A DNA stretch of 64,000 nt from SHVO01 sp964576515. Lineage in GTDB: Bacteria > Pseudomonadota > Alphaproteobacteria > Rhodospirillales > Rhodospirillaceae. The translations under genes were made by a program, and so were the position numbers. Shown one piece after another: positions 26,005-36,164 of this stretch. Under the pieces are notes generated by a model, which saw nothing but the letters and a program-made list of their open reading frames with translations, searched no databases and was not told the DNA's origin. The stretch is taken from NCBI GenBank assembly GCA_964576515.1, contig CAZNUW010000006.1:62001-126000 (forward strand). The letters are read 5' to 3'. Numbering within the stretch: the first letter of the stretch is position 1; each line of letters begins with the position of its first letter.

Positions 26005-27689
26005 GCGTGCAAGCTCGCTTCGGCCTTCAGCGTGCGCCGGTACACGATCAGCGCCACCGGCACGACGGCAAGCCCCATCAGACACGTATAGAAGAAGAAG
26101 CCGAAGTATCCCGCGCCCAACGCCTCGGGCGATGCGGCGAACTTCTGCGCGCCCGCCGCGAATCCGTTGGCGGGTAAGCTGGAGAAAAACGCCGTCAGCG
26201 GCGCGAAAACACCGCCGCCCGCCGCCGACTGGGTGATGGTTTCCACGACGCGCCCCGACTGGGTCATAATGAGCCGGTCCGGCAGCGCATAAAGCGATGT
26301 GAACAGCGCATACTGTGTGGCGGTGAACCCCGCGCCCGTCAGGCTCGACATATAGGCGATGAGGCACACGCCGGCGAAGTTCTGGCAGAGGCTATTCACA
26401 CCGAGCGCCGCCATGAAAACGGGGATGCTGGGACCCTGGGTCGCCAGCACCGCATACCCCAGATTGCTCAAGGGCGCGATGATCGCGCCCGCCACAAGGC
26501 ATCGCATGAGCCCGAAACGCGTGATGGCGAGACCGCCCGCGAGGATGCCGATCATATCCATGGCGGCGCCGTAGAATTTTCGCACGCTCGCCACCTCACT
26601 GAGGGAGAAGCCAAGGTCGAGATAGAAGGGATTGAGCATCACGACCATGAGGAATTGCGAGATCCGGTAGAAACAGATCAACACGATCATCATCACGGCC
26701 GCGCGCCCAAAGCGGGAGAAAAAGTCCTTCAAGGGATCGCCGAAGGCGTGGGCGAGATAGAGGCCCGGCTGCGTCGCGCGACCGGGCAACGGCCAGGCGC
26801 ATAGCACGATCAGCGCGAAACCGGCGACGACCGCGCCCAGTTGCGCGAGAAGGCCGAGGCTCGGCGCGGACCAGAGCGCGTGAAACGGGCCGGCCCAAGC
26901 CTCCGGCATCAAGGCAATGAGCGCCGTATCGCGCGCCGACAGGCCCGAGCCGAGAACGACCGCGCCCACCACAAGGATCGCCAGGCGCACGGCCCATTCG
27001 ATGCGGTCGGCGGCGGGACGCACCGCGCCGGATGCGCGCGGGATGGGGCGCTGCGCATGCGCGGCTTCCTGCGGCGCGAGCACGGTGGCGAGCAGCGCGA
27101 GGCCCATCGCCCCGGCCATGGCGAAGTAACCGACGTTCCAGTTCATCGCATCGGCGAGATAGAGCGGCACCGCGCCCGCGACGATGAACGCCGTGCGATA
27201 GCCCCATTGATAGGCCGTGAGCATGGCGCCTTGCTGACTGATGGGCACCACCTCGATGCGCCAGGCGTCCACGACAATGTCCTGCGTCGCGCCCGCGAAC
27301 CCGATGAACACCGCGACCGAGGCGGTGAGCGCGAAGTTGGCGTTGGGATCCGTGACCGAGATCGCGAGCAGGCCGAGGACGACGAAAGCTTGCGCGACAA
27401 ACATCCACGACCGGCGATGCCCCATGCGGCGGGTGAGCACCGGCAGATGTGTGCGGTCGAGCACCGGCGCCCACAGAAACTTGAAGGCGTAAGGCAGGGT
27501 CGCGAGGCTGAACAGCGCGATGGTGTCGAGCGAAAGGCCCGCCTGGCGCAGCCATGCCGTCAGCGTGTCGTAGATCAGCCAGAACGGAAGACCACAAGCA
27601 AAGCCCAGCCCGTACATGGCAAGGGTCGCGCGCTCGCCATAGACCGCGAGTGTTTGACGCCAGGTGCGGGAGGACGCGGTCTCTGCCAT
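26001..27689 (-). CDS. AmpG-type muropeptide MFS transporter, paralogue 1
   Basis: A 562-residue MFS protein with about 12-14 helices. GLPFWLIYDTLTAWLRQAGLS, LPYAFKFLWAPVLDR and GFAGATQDIVVDAWRIE (each read as separate segments) are the AmpG signatures. AmpG imports anhydro-muropeptides for peptidoglycan recycling and beta-lactamase induction. The start was set at the ATG at 27687-27689; longer open frame upstream is shadow of the neighbour. It lies 23 bp downstream of a second AmpG-like gene with the same layout, which indicates tandem duplication. Confidence 0.87.
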   Translation of the reverse strand: MAETASSRTWRQTLAVYGERATLAMYGLGFACGLPFWLIYDTLTAWLRQAGLSLDTIALFSLATLPYAFKFLWAPVLDRTHLPVLTRRMGHRRSWMFVAQAFVVLGLLAISVTDPNANFALTASVAVFIGFAGATQDIVVDAWRIEVVPISQQGAMLTAYQWGYRTAFIVAGAVPLYLADAMNWNVGYFAMAGAMGLALLATVLAPQEAAHAQRPIPRASGAVRPAADRIEWAVRLAILVVGAVVLGSGLSARDTALIALMPEAWAGPFHALWSAPSLGLLAQLGAVVAGFALIVLCAWPLPGRATQPGLYLAHAFGDPLKDFFSRFGRAAVMMIVLICFYRISQFLMVVMLNPFYLDLGFSLSEVASVRKFYGAAMDMIGILAGGLAITRFGLMRCLVAGAIIAPLSNLGYAVLATQGPSIPVFMAALGVNSLCQNFAGVCLIAYMSSLTGAGFTATQYALFTSLYALPDRLIMTQSGRVVETITQSAAGGGVFAPLTAFFSSLPANGFAAGAQKFAASPEALGAGYFGFFFYTCLMGLAVVPVALIVYRRTLKAEASLHA

Positions 27690-27712
27690 GGCCTCGATCG
27701 CTTCGATAAGTG

Positions 27713-29377
27713 TTAGAGGGCGCGCGCCTTCCGGCGCATGAGCATGAAGGTCAGCGCCATGGCCACGAGGCCGATCAGGAACGTGTAGATGAAGAAGGCG
27801 ACGTAACCCGCGCCCAGGGCGGCCGAGGAAACATCGAGCGCGGCCGCACCCTTGGCGAGCGCGGGCGGCGGGATATCGAAGAAGGCCGTGAAGGGCGCGG
27901 CGAAACCGCCGCCCTCGGCGGCCCGCGCGGAGGCTTCCACGATGCGTCCGGACTGCGAGCCCACGAGTTTTCCGGGGATCGCATAGAGCGAACTGAACAG
28001 CGCGTACTGTGTCGCCGTGAAGCCGGCCGTGGTGAGGCTGGACATATAGGCGATGAGGCAGGTGGTCGAGTACCCCTCGGCGACGTTGTCGACCATGATG
28101 GCGATCATCAGCGCCGGGATATCGTGGCCTTGGGTCGCGATCCAGGCGAAGACGAGATTGCTCATGGGGCCGACGATGGCGCCGATGAAAAACGGACCCA
28201 TCATGCCCCAGCGCGCGATGGCCGCGCCGGCGAGCGCCACACCCAGCATCGACCACACGAGGCCCCACACCTTGCGGATCTCGGCGAGCTCGGTGAGCGA
28301 GAAACCGAGATCGATATAGAAGGGGTTGATGATGTTGAGGGTGAAATCCGAAACGCGGTAGAGGCAGATCACCGCGAGGATCAAGGCCGCCTCGCCCTTA
28401 TAGCGCCGGAAGAAATCGGCGAAGGGATCGATGAAGGCCTGGCCCAGGAACGCGCCGGGCCGTGTCTTCTTGTGGCGCAGCGGGGTCGCGGCCAGGAAGA
28501 ACAGGACGAAGCCCACGACGACGCTCGCGAGCTGGATGAAAATGCCGGACCCGGGCGCGCGCCATGCGGCTTTCAAGGCGTCGCCCTCGGCGCTGGGAAG
28601 GAAAAAAGCGATCATGTCGGCGCGCGCGGAGAGGCCCGAGCCGAGCGCGGCCGCGCCCACCGCAAGCAGCAACAGCCGCACGAGCCATTCGATGCGGTCC
28701 GCGACCGGGCGCACGGGCACGGTCTCGTCGGCGACCGGACGCAACGACACCGTTTTCTCGCGCGGAGCGAACAAGGTGGCCGCCACACCGAGGAACATCA
28801 GCGCCGCCATGACGAAGTAAGAGAGCGACCAACTGAACGCCTCGGCGATAATCAGAGGCACGACGCCCGCGATGAGGCGGGCAATGCGGTAGCCCCAGGT
28901 GTAGGCCGCGACCATGGCGCCCTGCTCGCGGTCGTCGGAGACCTCGATGCGCCAGGCGTCCATGGCGATGTCCTGCGTCGCGGAGGCGAACCCGGTCGCC
29001 ACCGCGAAGACCGCGACCATGGCGAGGTTGGCGAGCGGGTCGGAGATCGAGATCGACCACAGGCCGAGGATGATCGCGAGCTGCGCCACGAGCATCCAGG
29101 ACCGGCGCTGGCCGAGAAGACGGGTCAGGACCGGGATGCGGGCGCGATCAACGAGCGGGGCCCAGACGAACTTGAAGGCGTAAGAGAGGGTCGCCAGCGA
29201 GAAGAAGCCGATGACTTCCAGCGACAGGCCCGACGTGCGCAGCCACGCCGACAAGGTGTCGAAGATGAGCATGAACGGTAGGCCGGCCGAGACGCCGAGC
29301 GCCAGCATGACGAGCACGCGCCGGTCGAGATAGACCGCCAAGCCCGCCAGACCCGGTTTCGAGGATGCCTCCGCCAT
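27713..29377 (-). CDS. AmpG-type muropeptide MFS transporter, paralogue 2
   Basis: A 554-residue protein closely parallel to its neighbour: MAEASSKP start, GLPFMLIFDTLSAWLRTSG, LSYAFKFVWAPLVDRAR, GFASATQDIAMDAWRIE, and the same GYVAFFIYTFLIG ending. The two differ at many positions, so the duplication is old. ATG at 29375-29377 mirrors the paralogue's start; a GTG at 29392 is possible. It is transcribed first in the pair. Whether the two differ in substrate cannot be read here. Confidence 0.87.
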   Translation of the reverse strand: MAEASSKPGLAGLAVYLDRRVLVMLALGVSAGLPFMLIFDTLSAWLRTSGLSLEVIGFFSLATLSYAFKFVWAPLVDRARIPVLTRLLGQRRSWMLVAQLAIILGLWSISISDPLANLAMVAVFAVATGFASATQDIAMDAWRIEVSDDREQGAMVAAYTWGYRIARLIAGVVPLIIAEAFSWSLSYFVMAALMFLGVAATLFAPREKTVSLRPVADETVPVRPVADRIEWLVRLLLLAVGAAALGSGLSARADMIAFFLPSAEGDALKAAWRAPGSGIFIQLASVVVGFVLFFLAATPLRHKKTRPGAFLGQAFIDPFADFFRRYKGEAALILAVICLYRVSDFTLNIINPFYIDLGFSLTELAEIRKVWGLVWSMLGVALAGAAIARWGMMGPFFIGAIVGPMSNLVFAWIATQGHDIPALMIAIMVDNVAEGYSTTCLIAYMSSLTTAGFTATQYALFSSLYAIPGKLVGSQSGRIVEASARAAEGGGFAAPFTAFFDIPPPALAKGAAALDVSSAALGAGYVAFFIYTFLIGLVAMALTFMLMRRKARAL

Positions 29378-29502
29378 GGCTTGTTGTCGCACAGGTCGGG
29401 CCCACTTCGCAAAAAGAAGGGGGGCAAAAAGAAGGGTCGCGAAAAGCGAAGGGCCCGGTCCTGTCGGCCGGGCCCTCCGTATCCTTTAAACCGCCGGCCC
29501 AA

Positions 29503-31329
<1,827 letters not shown>

Positions 31330-31400
31330 AGGACACATCCACACGTACAGGGAGGCGATCACCTTGCGGCGTCGGCGCTCCACGATAATCACAATGGGTA

Positions 31401-31435
31401 TAAAGAAGCCGGGCTCCACTTCGGGCGGCCCGGCT
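31401..31435 (-). terminator. Terminator-like stem-loop in the typA leader
   Basis: On the typA-sense strand AGCCGGGC (31435-31428) pairs with GCCCGGCT (31414-31407) around a 13-nt loop, followed at once by UCUUUA. It lies just after the predicted transcription start and about 80 nt before the ATG, so it could attenuate typA or protect the 5' end of its mRNA. Confidence 0.45.
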
Positions 31436-31451
31436 CGCTAAAGTTGGCGGC

Positions 31452-31480
31452 TATATATCCTTAGGGCCCCGTTTGATCAA
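31452..31480 (-). promoter_or_regulatory. Promoter of typA
   Basis: On the minus strand TTGATC (31480-31475) and TATATA (31457-31452) are separated by 17 bases, a good sigma-70-type match. Transcription would start near 31445 and give a leader of about 115 nt. Confidence 0.6.
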
Positions 31481-31536
31481 GGGTGCGGCGCAGCAAAAGG
31501 CCGTCAATTCGGTGAAATCCTCATGATCGGGAAATT

Positions 31537-31574
31537 GGGGACAGAGTTGAATGGAGAAAATGGAGTCTGACCCC
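31537..31574. repeat. GGGGTCAGACTCC repeat, copy 2
   Basis: GGAGTCTGACCCC (31562-31574) is identical to the right arm of the element at 2224-2260. The left half reads GGGGACAGAGTT (31537-31548), an imperfect partner, with a longer spacer. The element touches the stop codon of the kinase gene (31577-31579), just as copy 1 holds the stop of the MFS gene. Confidence 0.7.
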
Positions 31575-31576
31575 AA

Positions 31577-32563
31577 TTAGAGGCTGTGTTTGACGAGGAG
31601 GTCGCGCAAGGGGACTTCGGGGCGGGCGCCCATGTGGGAGATGACTTCGGCGGCGGCCATGGCGCCGATTCGGGCGCAGCTTTCGACCGGGCGGCCGTGG
31701 GTGAAGCCGAACAGGAAACCGGCGGCGAAGAGATCGCCCGCGCCGGTGGTGTCGACCACTTTCGCGACCGGCGCGGCGTCGACCGCGGTGGTGGTCTGGC
31801 CGTCGAACACGACGGCGCCCTTGGGGCCCCGGGTCATGACCGCGAGCACCTTCGCGCCGCGCAAGCGTTCGATGGCCGTGTCGAGGTCGCTCGCTTCGTA
31901 CAACTGAAAAATCTCGTGCTCGTTGCCGAACAGGATGTCGACCTCGTCCTTGATGAGGCCGAGAAGGTCGCCGCGATGGCGGTCGACGACAAAGGGGTCG
32001 GAGAGCGAAAGCGCCACCTGGCGCCCCGCTTCTTTCGCGGCCTTGGTGGCCTTACGGATCGCGGCTTTGGCCTGGGGCGTGTCCCACTGGTAGCCTTCGA
32101 TATAAAGCACGTGGGCGTCGGCGATCTTCTTGACGTCGATGTCGTCGGGGCCCATTTCGGTGCAAGCGCCCAGATAGGTGTTCATGGTGCGCTGACCGTC
32201 CGGGGTGACCAGGATCAGGCAGGTGGCCGTCGGCTGCGTGCCCGTGGATCCGTGGAAAGTAACGCCGCCCACTTCGATGTCGTGGCTGAAAATCTCGCCC
32301 AGCTTGTCCTTGCCCACCTTGCCGATGAAGGCCGGCGTTCCGCCGAGGGAGGCGATGCCCGCCATGGAGTTCGCCGCCGAACCGCCGGAGATCTCGACCG
32401 CAGTGCCCATGCGGTCGTAGATGAACTTGGAGCGGTCCGCGGTGGTCAGCGCCATCGTACCCTTCACCATGCCGTGGGCGGCGATGAAGGCGTCGTCGGT
32501 CCGGGACAGGATATCGACGATCGCGGAACCGATACCGATGACGTCGTAGCGGGCGTCAGCCAT
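31577..32563 (-). CDS. PfkB-family sugar/nucleoside kinase, adenosine kinase-like
   Basis: A 328-residue ribokinase-fold enzyme. The N-terminal glycine-rich SGGSAANSMAGIASLGG (about 59-75) and the C-terminal DTTGAGDLFAAGFLFG (about 265-280, catalytic Asp) are the two PfkB signatures. The opening DVIGIGSAIVDILSRTDDAF is typical of alphaproteobacterial proteins annotated as adenosine kinase. It phosphorylates adenosine or a sugar using ATP; the exact acceptor needs assay. The gene stands alone between typA and the bactofilin. Confidence 0.85.
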   Translation of the reverse strand: MADARYDVIGIGSAIVDILSRTDDAFIAAHGMVKGTMALTTADRSKFIYDRMGTAVEISGGSAANSMAGIASLGGTPAFIGKVGKDKLGEIFSHDIEVGGVTFHGSTGTQPTATCLILVTPDGQRTMNTYLGACTEMGPDDIDVKKIADAHVLYIEGYQWDTPQAKAAIRKATKAAKEAGRQVALSLSDPFVVDRHRGDLLGLIKDEVDILFGNEHEIFQLYEASDLDTAIERLRGAKVLAVMTRGPKGAVVFDGQTTTAVDAAPVAKVVDTTGAGDLFAAGFLFGFTHGRPVESCARIGAMAAAEVISHMGARPEVPLRDLLVKHSL

Positions 32564-32915
32564 GGCGCATTTCCTATTGTGAAGACAGGTGGGGGATCAG
32601 AGGGGGAGGCCGTGTAACCGGGGCTTTAGATCACAGATGCTTCCGGCCATAAAGCCACCTGTGGTAGGTGTTTCAGGCCTTTTTAACCGTCCAACGTTAT
32701 CGTTCCTGGCTTCCCGTGACCAACAGGGATCAGTCACAGTGCTGGAACAAGACAAACAAGACGGCGCGGCCGAGGGTGGGGAGACGAGCCCCCGGCTGGA
32801 TCTGTCGAAGGTCGCCCGGAGCGGCATCCGCCCGCCCGCGAAAGCCTTCATGGCGCGGCCGTTGAAACTCAAGCGTGGTCTGTTCCGGACCAGTACGCTC
32901 GCAAGGGAGAGTTCG
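32564..32915. other. Gene-free stretch between divergent kinase and bactofilin genes
   Basis: 352 bp. An open frame runs through it in phase with the bactofilin, but its composition is unlike any bactofilin N-terminus and it lacks a plausible start. Only a weak hairpin (CACCT/AGGTG near 32660) is visible. It presumably holds both divergent promoters; I could not pick one confidently. Confidence 0.5.
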
Positions 32916-33332
32916 ATGTCGGATAGGTTCAGTTCGGATCGCATGGCCGCGTTCAACCCGCAAATCCCGCGGCGCGTGGCCGACATCCCCAACCCCGCGA
33001 CCCGCGGCGACGATGCCGAAGGCAAGCGTCTGATCGTCGGCAAACAGGTTCACATCAAGGGCGAGATCTCGGGTTGTGAACGCCTGGTGGTCGACGGCCA
33101 TGTGGATGCGACCGTCTCGGGCGTGAAGACCCTGGACGTGACCGCCAATGGAACCTTCAAGGGATCGTCGGAAGTCGACAGCGCCAGCATCGGCGGCACC
33201 TACGACGGCGACTTGAGGGTGAACGGCCATCTTGAGATCGCCGCGAGCGGCGTGGTCACCGGCAAGGTGAGCTACAAAACCATCGCAGTCGCCAACGGCG
33301 GGCGTTTGCAGGGCTCCATCGAAACGCTTTAA
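32916..33332 (+). CDS. Bactofilin (polymerising cytoskeletal protein)
   Basis: A 138-residue protein with a short proline-containing N-terminal tail (about 1-35) and a bactofilin beta-helix: RLIVGKQVHIKGEISGCERL, then repeats such as VDGHVDATVS, GTYDGDLRVNGHLEI and GVVTGKVSYKTI. Bactofilins self-assemble without nucleotide and scaffold local peptidoglycan enzymes or stalks. The ATG at 32916 is fixed by AAGGGAGAG immediately upstream. No peptidase partner is next door. The stop overlaps the convergent nth stop. Confidence 0.9.
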   Translation: MSDRFSSDRMAAFNPQIPRRVADIPNPATRGDDAEGKRLIVGKQVHIKGEISGCERLVVDGHVDATVSGVKTLDVTANGTFKGSSEVDSASIGGTYDGDLRVNGHLEIAASGVVTGKVSYKTIAVANGGRLQGSIETL

Positions 33333-34009
33333 GCGCGTTTCTTCCCCGCCACGATTTTTTTCATCGGCGACCCCGGCGGCGGCGTCTTCGGCTTGAAGGC
33401 GCACAGGTCGGCGACCATGCAGCGCCAGCAATCAGGCGTGCGCGCCTTGCAGATATAACGCCCGTGCAGGATGAGCCAATGGTGCGCGTGGTGCTTGAAG
33501 TCCGCCGGCGTCACCTTCTCAAGCTTCTCTTCCACATGCAGCGGCGTCTTGCCGGGCGCGAGGCCGGTGCGGTTGGACACACGGAAGATATGCGTATCGA
33601 CCGCGATGGTGGGTTCGCCGAATACAACATTCATCACGACGTTCGCGGTTTTGCGGCCGACGCCGGGCAGCTGTTCCAAGAGATCGCGGTTCGCGGGCAC
33701 CTCGCCCGCATATTGATCGACGAGAATCTTCGACAAAGCCATCACGTTCTTGGCCTTGGTGTTGAAGAGGCCGATGGTCTTGATGTAGTCGCGCAGTTTG
33801 GTTTCGCCGAGGTCGAGCATCTTGCGCGGCGTATCCACCACCGCGAACAAGGGGCCCGTCGCCTTGTTCACGCCGATGTCGGTCGCCTGGGCCGACAGAA
33901 CCACCGCCACCAGGAGCGTATAGGGATTGACGTATTTGAGTTCGGTTTCCGGCGCGGGCGTTTGTTCGCGCAGCCGGGAATAGAACTGAACGACGGCCGC
34001 CGGCTTCAT
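33329..34009 (-). CDS. nth: Endonuclease III (DNA glycosylase/AP lyase)
   Basis: A 226-residue base-excision repair enzyme for oxidised pyrimidines. It shows the helix-hairpin-helix LPGVGRKTANVVM with the catalytic Lys (about 119), the catalytic Asp in AVDTHIFRVSNRTGL, and the 4Fe-4S cluster cysteines spaced C-x6-C-x2-C-x5-C (CKARTPDCWRCMVADLC). ATG at 34007-34009 matches the family start. It begins 2 bp after dapB ends, so the two are cotranscribed. Confidence 0.96.
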   Translation of the reverse strand: MKPAAVVQFYSRLREQTPAPETELKYVNPYTLLVAVVLSAQATDIGVNKATGPLFAVVDTPRKMLDLGETKLRDYIKTIGLFNTKAKNVMALSKILVDQYAGEVPANRDLLEQLPGVGRKTANVVMNVVFGEPTIAVDTHIFRVSNRTGLAPGKTPLHVEEKLEKVTPADFKHHAHHWLILHGRYICKARTPDCWRCMVADLCAFKPKTPPPGSPMKKIVAGKKRA

Positions 34010-34011
34010 GG

Positions 34012-34812
34012 TCAGCCGAGGCCGAGCACGTCGCGCATGGAGTAAAGGCCCTTCTTCTTCTTTTTGGCCCACACGGCCGCGCGCACGGCGCCACGCGCGA
34101 AGACTTCGCGCGACGAGGCTTTGTGCGTGATCTCGATACGCTCGCCGTCGGCGGCGAAGATCACGGTGTGATCGCCGACCACATCGCCGCCGCGCAAGGT
34201 CGCGAAGCCGATTTCACCGCGCGGACGCGCGCCGACCTGACCGTCGCGGGATTTGCGCGCGACCTTCTCAAGCGCGACGCCACGGCCTTTCGCCGCCGCC
34301 TCGCCGAGACCCAACGCGGTTCCGGACGGGGCATCGACCTTATGACGATGATGCATCTCGACAATCTCGATGTCGTAGTCGTCCTTCAGGGCGCTCGCCA
34401 ATTTCTCGGTGAACGCCAGGAGCACGTTGACGCCGGTGCTCATGTTCGGCGCTTGGATGATGACGGTCTTCTTCGCCCCCGTCGCGATGGCGCGTTTGGC
34501 CGCCGGGGGAAGCCCGGTCGTGCCGATGACAAGCGCCGTGCCGTGCTTCGCGGCAAGCGCGATGTGCTTTGCCGTGGCCGCGGGCGTGGTGAAATCGATC
34601 ACCGCATCGCAGGCCGCGAACAGCGCCGCCGCGTCGCCGGTGACTTTCACACCGGCCGCTTTCTGTCCGATCATGACGCCGAGATCCGCGCCGAGGGCGG
34701 GCGATTTCGCGGGCTCGGTGCCGCCGCCAAGCGCGGCGCCCTTCGTGCGCAAGACTTCCGCGATCAGCATGCGGCCCATGCGGCCGGCGCAGCCGACGAT
34801 TCCGATTTTCAT
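34012..34812 (-). CDS. dapB: 4-hydroxy-tetrahydrodipicolinate reductase
   Basis: A 266-residue enzyme of lysine/diaminopimelate synthesis reducing the dapA product with NAD(P)H. The nucleotide motif is IGIVGCAGRMGRMLIAEV; the substrate-binding and catalytic region is MHHRHKVDAPSGTALGLGE, with His-His-x-x-Lys. Length is normal (265-275). ATG at 34810-34812. It lies 40 bp after dnaJ, an order (dnaK-dnaJ-dapB) found in several alphaproteobacteria. Confidence 0.96.
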   Translation of the reverse strand: MKIGIVGCAGRMGRMLIAEVLRTKGAALGGGTEPAKSPALGADLGVMIGQKAAGVKVTGDAAALFAACDAVIDFTTPAATAKHIALAAKHGTALVIGTTGLPPAAKRAIATGAKKTVIIQAPNMSTGVNVLLAFTEKLASALKDDYDIEIVEMHHRHKVDAPSGTALGLGEAAAKGRGVALEKVARKSRDGQVGARPRGEIGFATLRGGDVVGDHTVIFAADGERIEITHKASSREVFARGAVRAAVWAKKKKKGLYSMRDVLGLG

Positions 34813-34852
34813 AAGAGAGAGTCCCGCCAAAGAATGTGAGCGGGAGTATGTC

Positions 34853-35989
34853 TTACTCGGCCGCGTCGGTGAAGAACTCCTTCACGCGATCGAAGAACGA
34901 CGTGCTTTCCGGCGAATAGGTCCGGCTGTCGCTTTCCTTGGCGAATTCCTGGAGGAGTTTCTTCTGCTTGTCGGTGAGGTTCACCGGCACTTCGACCGCG
35001 GCTTCGAGGAACATGTCGCCGCGCGCCGCCGAGCGGAGCACAGTCATGCCTTTGCCCTTTAAACGGAAGCGATGGCCCTGCTGGCAGCCTTTCGGGATGT
35101 TGACCTTCACGCGGCCGCCGTCGACCGCGGGCACTTCCACGTCGCCGCCCAGGGCCGCGATATGCATCGGGATCGGCAGGCGCATGAAGAGGTTGGCGCC
35201 TTCGCGCTGGAAGATGCGGTGCTGCGCGATGGCGAGGAAAATATAAAGATCGCCCGCGGGCGCGCCGTTTAGGCCCGCTTCGCCCTCGCCGGCCAGACGG
35301 ATGCGCGTGCCTTCCTCGACGCCGGCGGGGATGGTGACTTCGAGGGTCTTGTCCTTGCGCACGCGGCCCGCGCCGTTGCACGAGGCGCACGGGTCGGTGA
35401 TGACCTGGCCGCCGCCGTGGCAGGTGGGGCAGGTGCGCTCGACCGTGAAGAAGCCTTGCTGGCTGCGCATCTTGCCCGCGCCCCGGCACGTCGGACAGGT
35501 CGACGGCGCGGCGCCGCCCTTGCTGCCGGAGCCTTTGCAGGATTCGCAAGCGATGGCCGAGGGCACCTTGAGTTCGGCCTTCTTGCCGAAGAAGGCTTCC
35601 TCAAGCGTGATTTCCATATTGAAGCGGGTGTCCTGGCCGCGGCCGGTGTTCCGCCCGCCGCCGCGCCGGCCCATGATGTCGCCGAACATCTCGTCAAAGA
35701 TGTCGGCGAAGCCGCCGCCAAAACCGAAACCGCCCTGACCGCCGCCGCCGCCCTGCTCGAACGCGGCATGGCCATAGCGGTCGTAGGCCGCGCGCTTCTG
35801 CTCATCGCGCAGGATGTCGTAGGCTTCGCTTAAGACCTTGAACTTGTGCTCGGCTTCCTTGTCGCCCGGATTGCGGTCCGGGTGATACTGCATCGCGAGC
35901 TTGCGATAGGCTTTCTTGAGATCCTCGGCCGAGGACGCCTTCGCGACGCCGAGAACTTCGTAATAACACTGCTTTACCGTCGTCGCCAT
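34853..35989 (-). CDS. dnaJ: Chaperone protein DnaJ (Hsp40)
   Basis: A 378-residue type I J-protein that stimulates DnaK ATPase and delivers substrates. Domains: J-domain with YHPDRNPG (about 32-39), Gly/Phe-rich linker (about 76-105), zinc-finger region with four CxxCxGxG repeats (CESCKGSG, CPTCRGAG, CPTCHGGG, CASCNGAG) and two beta-sandwich C-terminal domains. Length typical. It follows dnaK by 175 bp containing a strong stem-loop. Confidence 0.98.
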   Translation of the reverse strand: MATTVKQCYYEVLGVAKASSAEDLKKAYRKLAMQYHPDRNPGDKEAEHKFKVLSEAYDILRDEQKRAAYDRYGHAAFEQGGGGGQGGFGFGGGFADIFDEMFGDIMGRRGGGRNTGRGQDTRFNMEITLEEAFFGKKAELKVPSAIACESCKGSGSKGGAAPSTCPTCRGAGKMRSQQGFFTVERTCPTCHGGGQVITDPCASCNGAGRVRKDKTLEVTIPAGVEEGTRIRLAGEGEAGLNGAPAGDLYIFLAIAQHRIFQREGANLFMRLPIPMHIAALGGDVEVPAVDGGRVKVNIPKGCQQGHRFRLKGKGMTVLRSAARGDMFLEAAVEVPVNLTDKQKKLLQEFAKESDSRTYSPESTSFFDRVKEFFTDAAE

Positions 35990-36110
35990 CGCGCGTGATG
36001 TTCTTTGTGTGCCGTATGTGCCCGCGTGCCGCCCGAGTGTTCCCGCCGGAGCGTTTCAGCCCGGCGCCCGGCCACGCCTTAACTAATTAATGTGCCCGCC
36101 TCTGTGTGCA

Positions 36111-36140
36111 ACACCCGGAGCCTGCGACAGCTCCGGGTGT
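36111..36140 (-). terminator. Stem-loop between dnaK and dnaJ
   Basis: ACACCCGGAGC (36111-36121) and GCTCCGGGTGT (36130-36140) form a perfect 11-bp stem with an 8-nt loop, 24 bp after the dnaK stop. No U-tract follows on the dnaK-sense strand, so it is more likely a partial terminator or an mRNA-stabilising or processing structure that keeps dnaK above dnaJ. Confidence 0.55.
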
Positions 36141-36164
36141 GCCCCTTAAACGCAATATATCAGG

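Noticed and set aside
27690..28268. Upstream extension of the first AmpG-like frame
   Set aside because: Reads the shadow of the second AmpG-like gene; both proteins have parallel starts without it.
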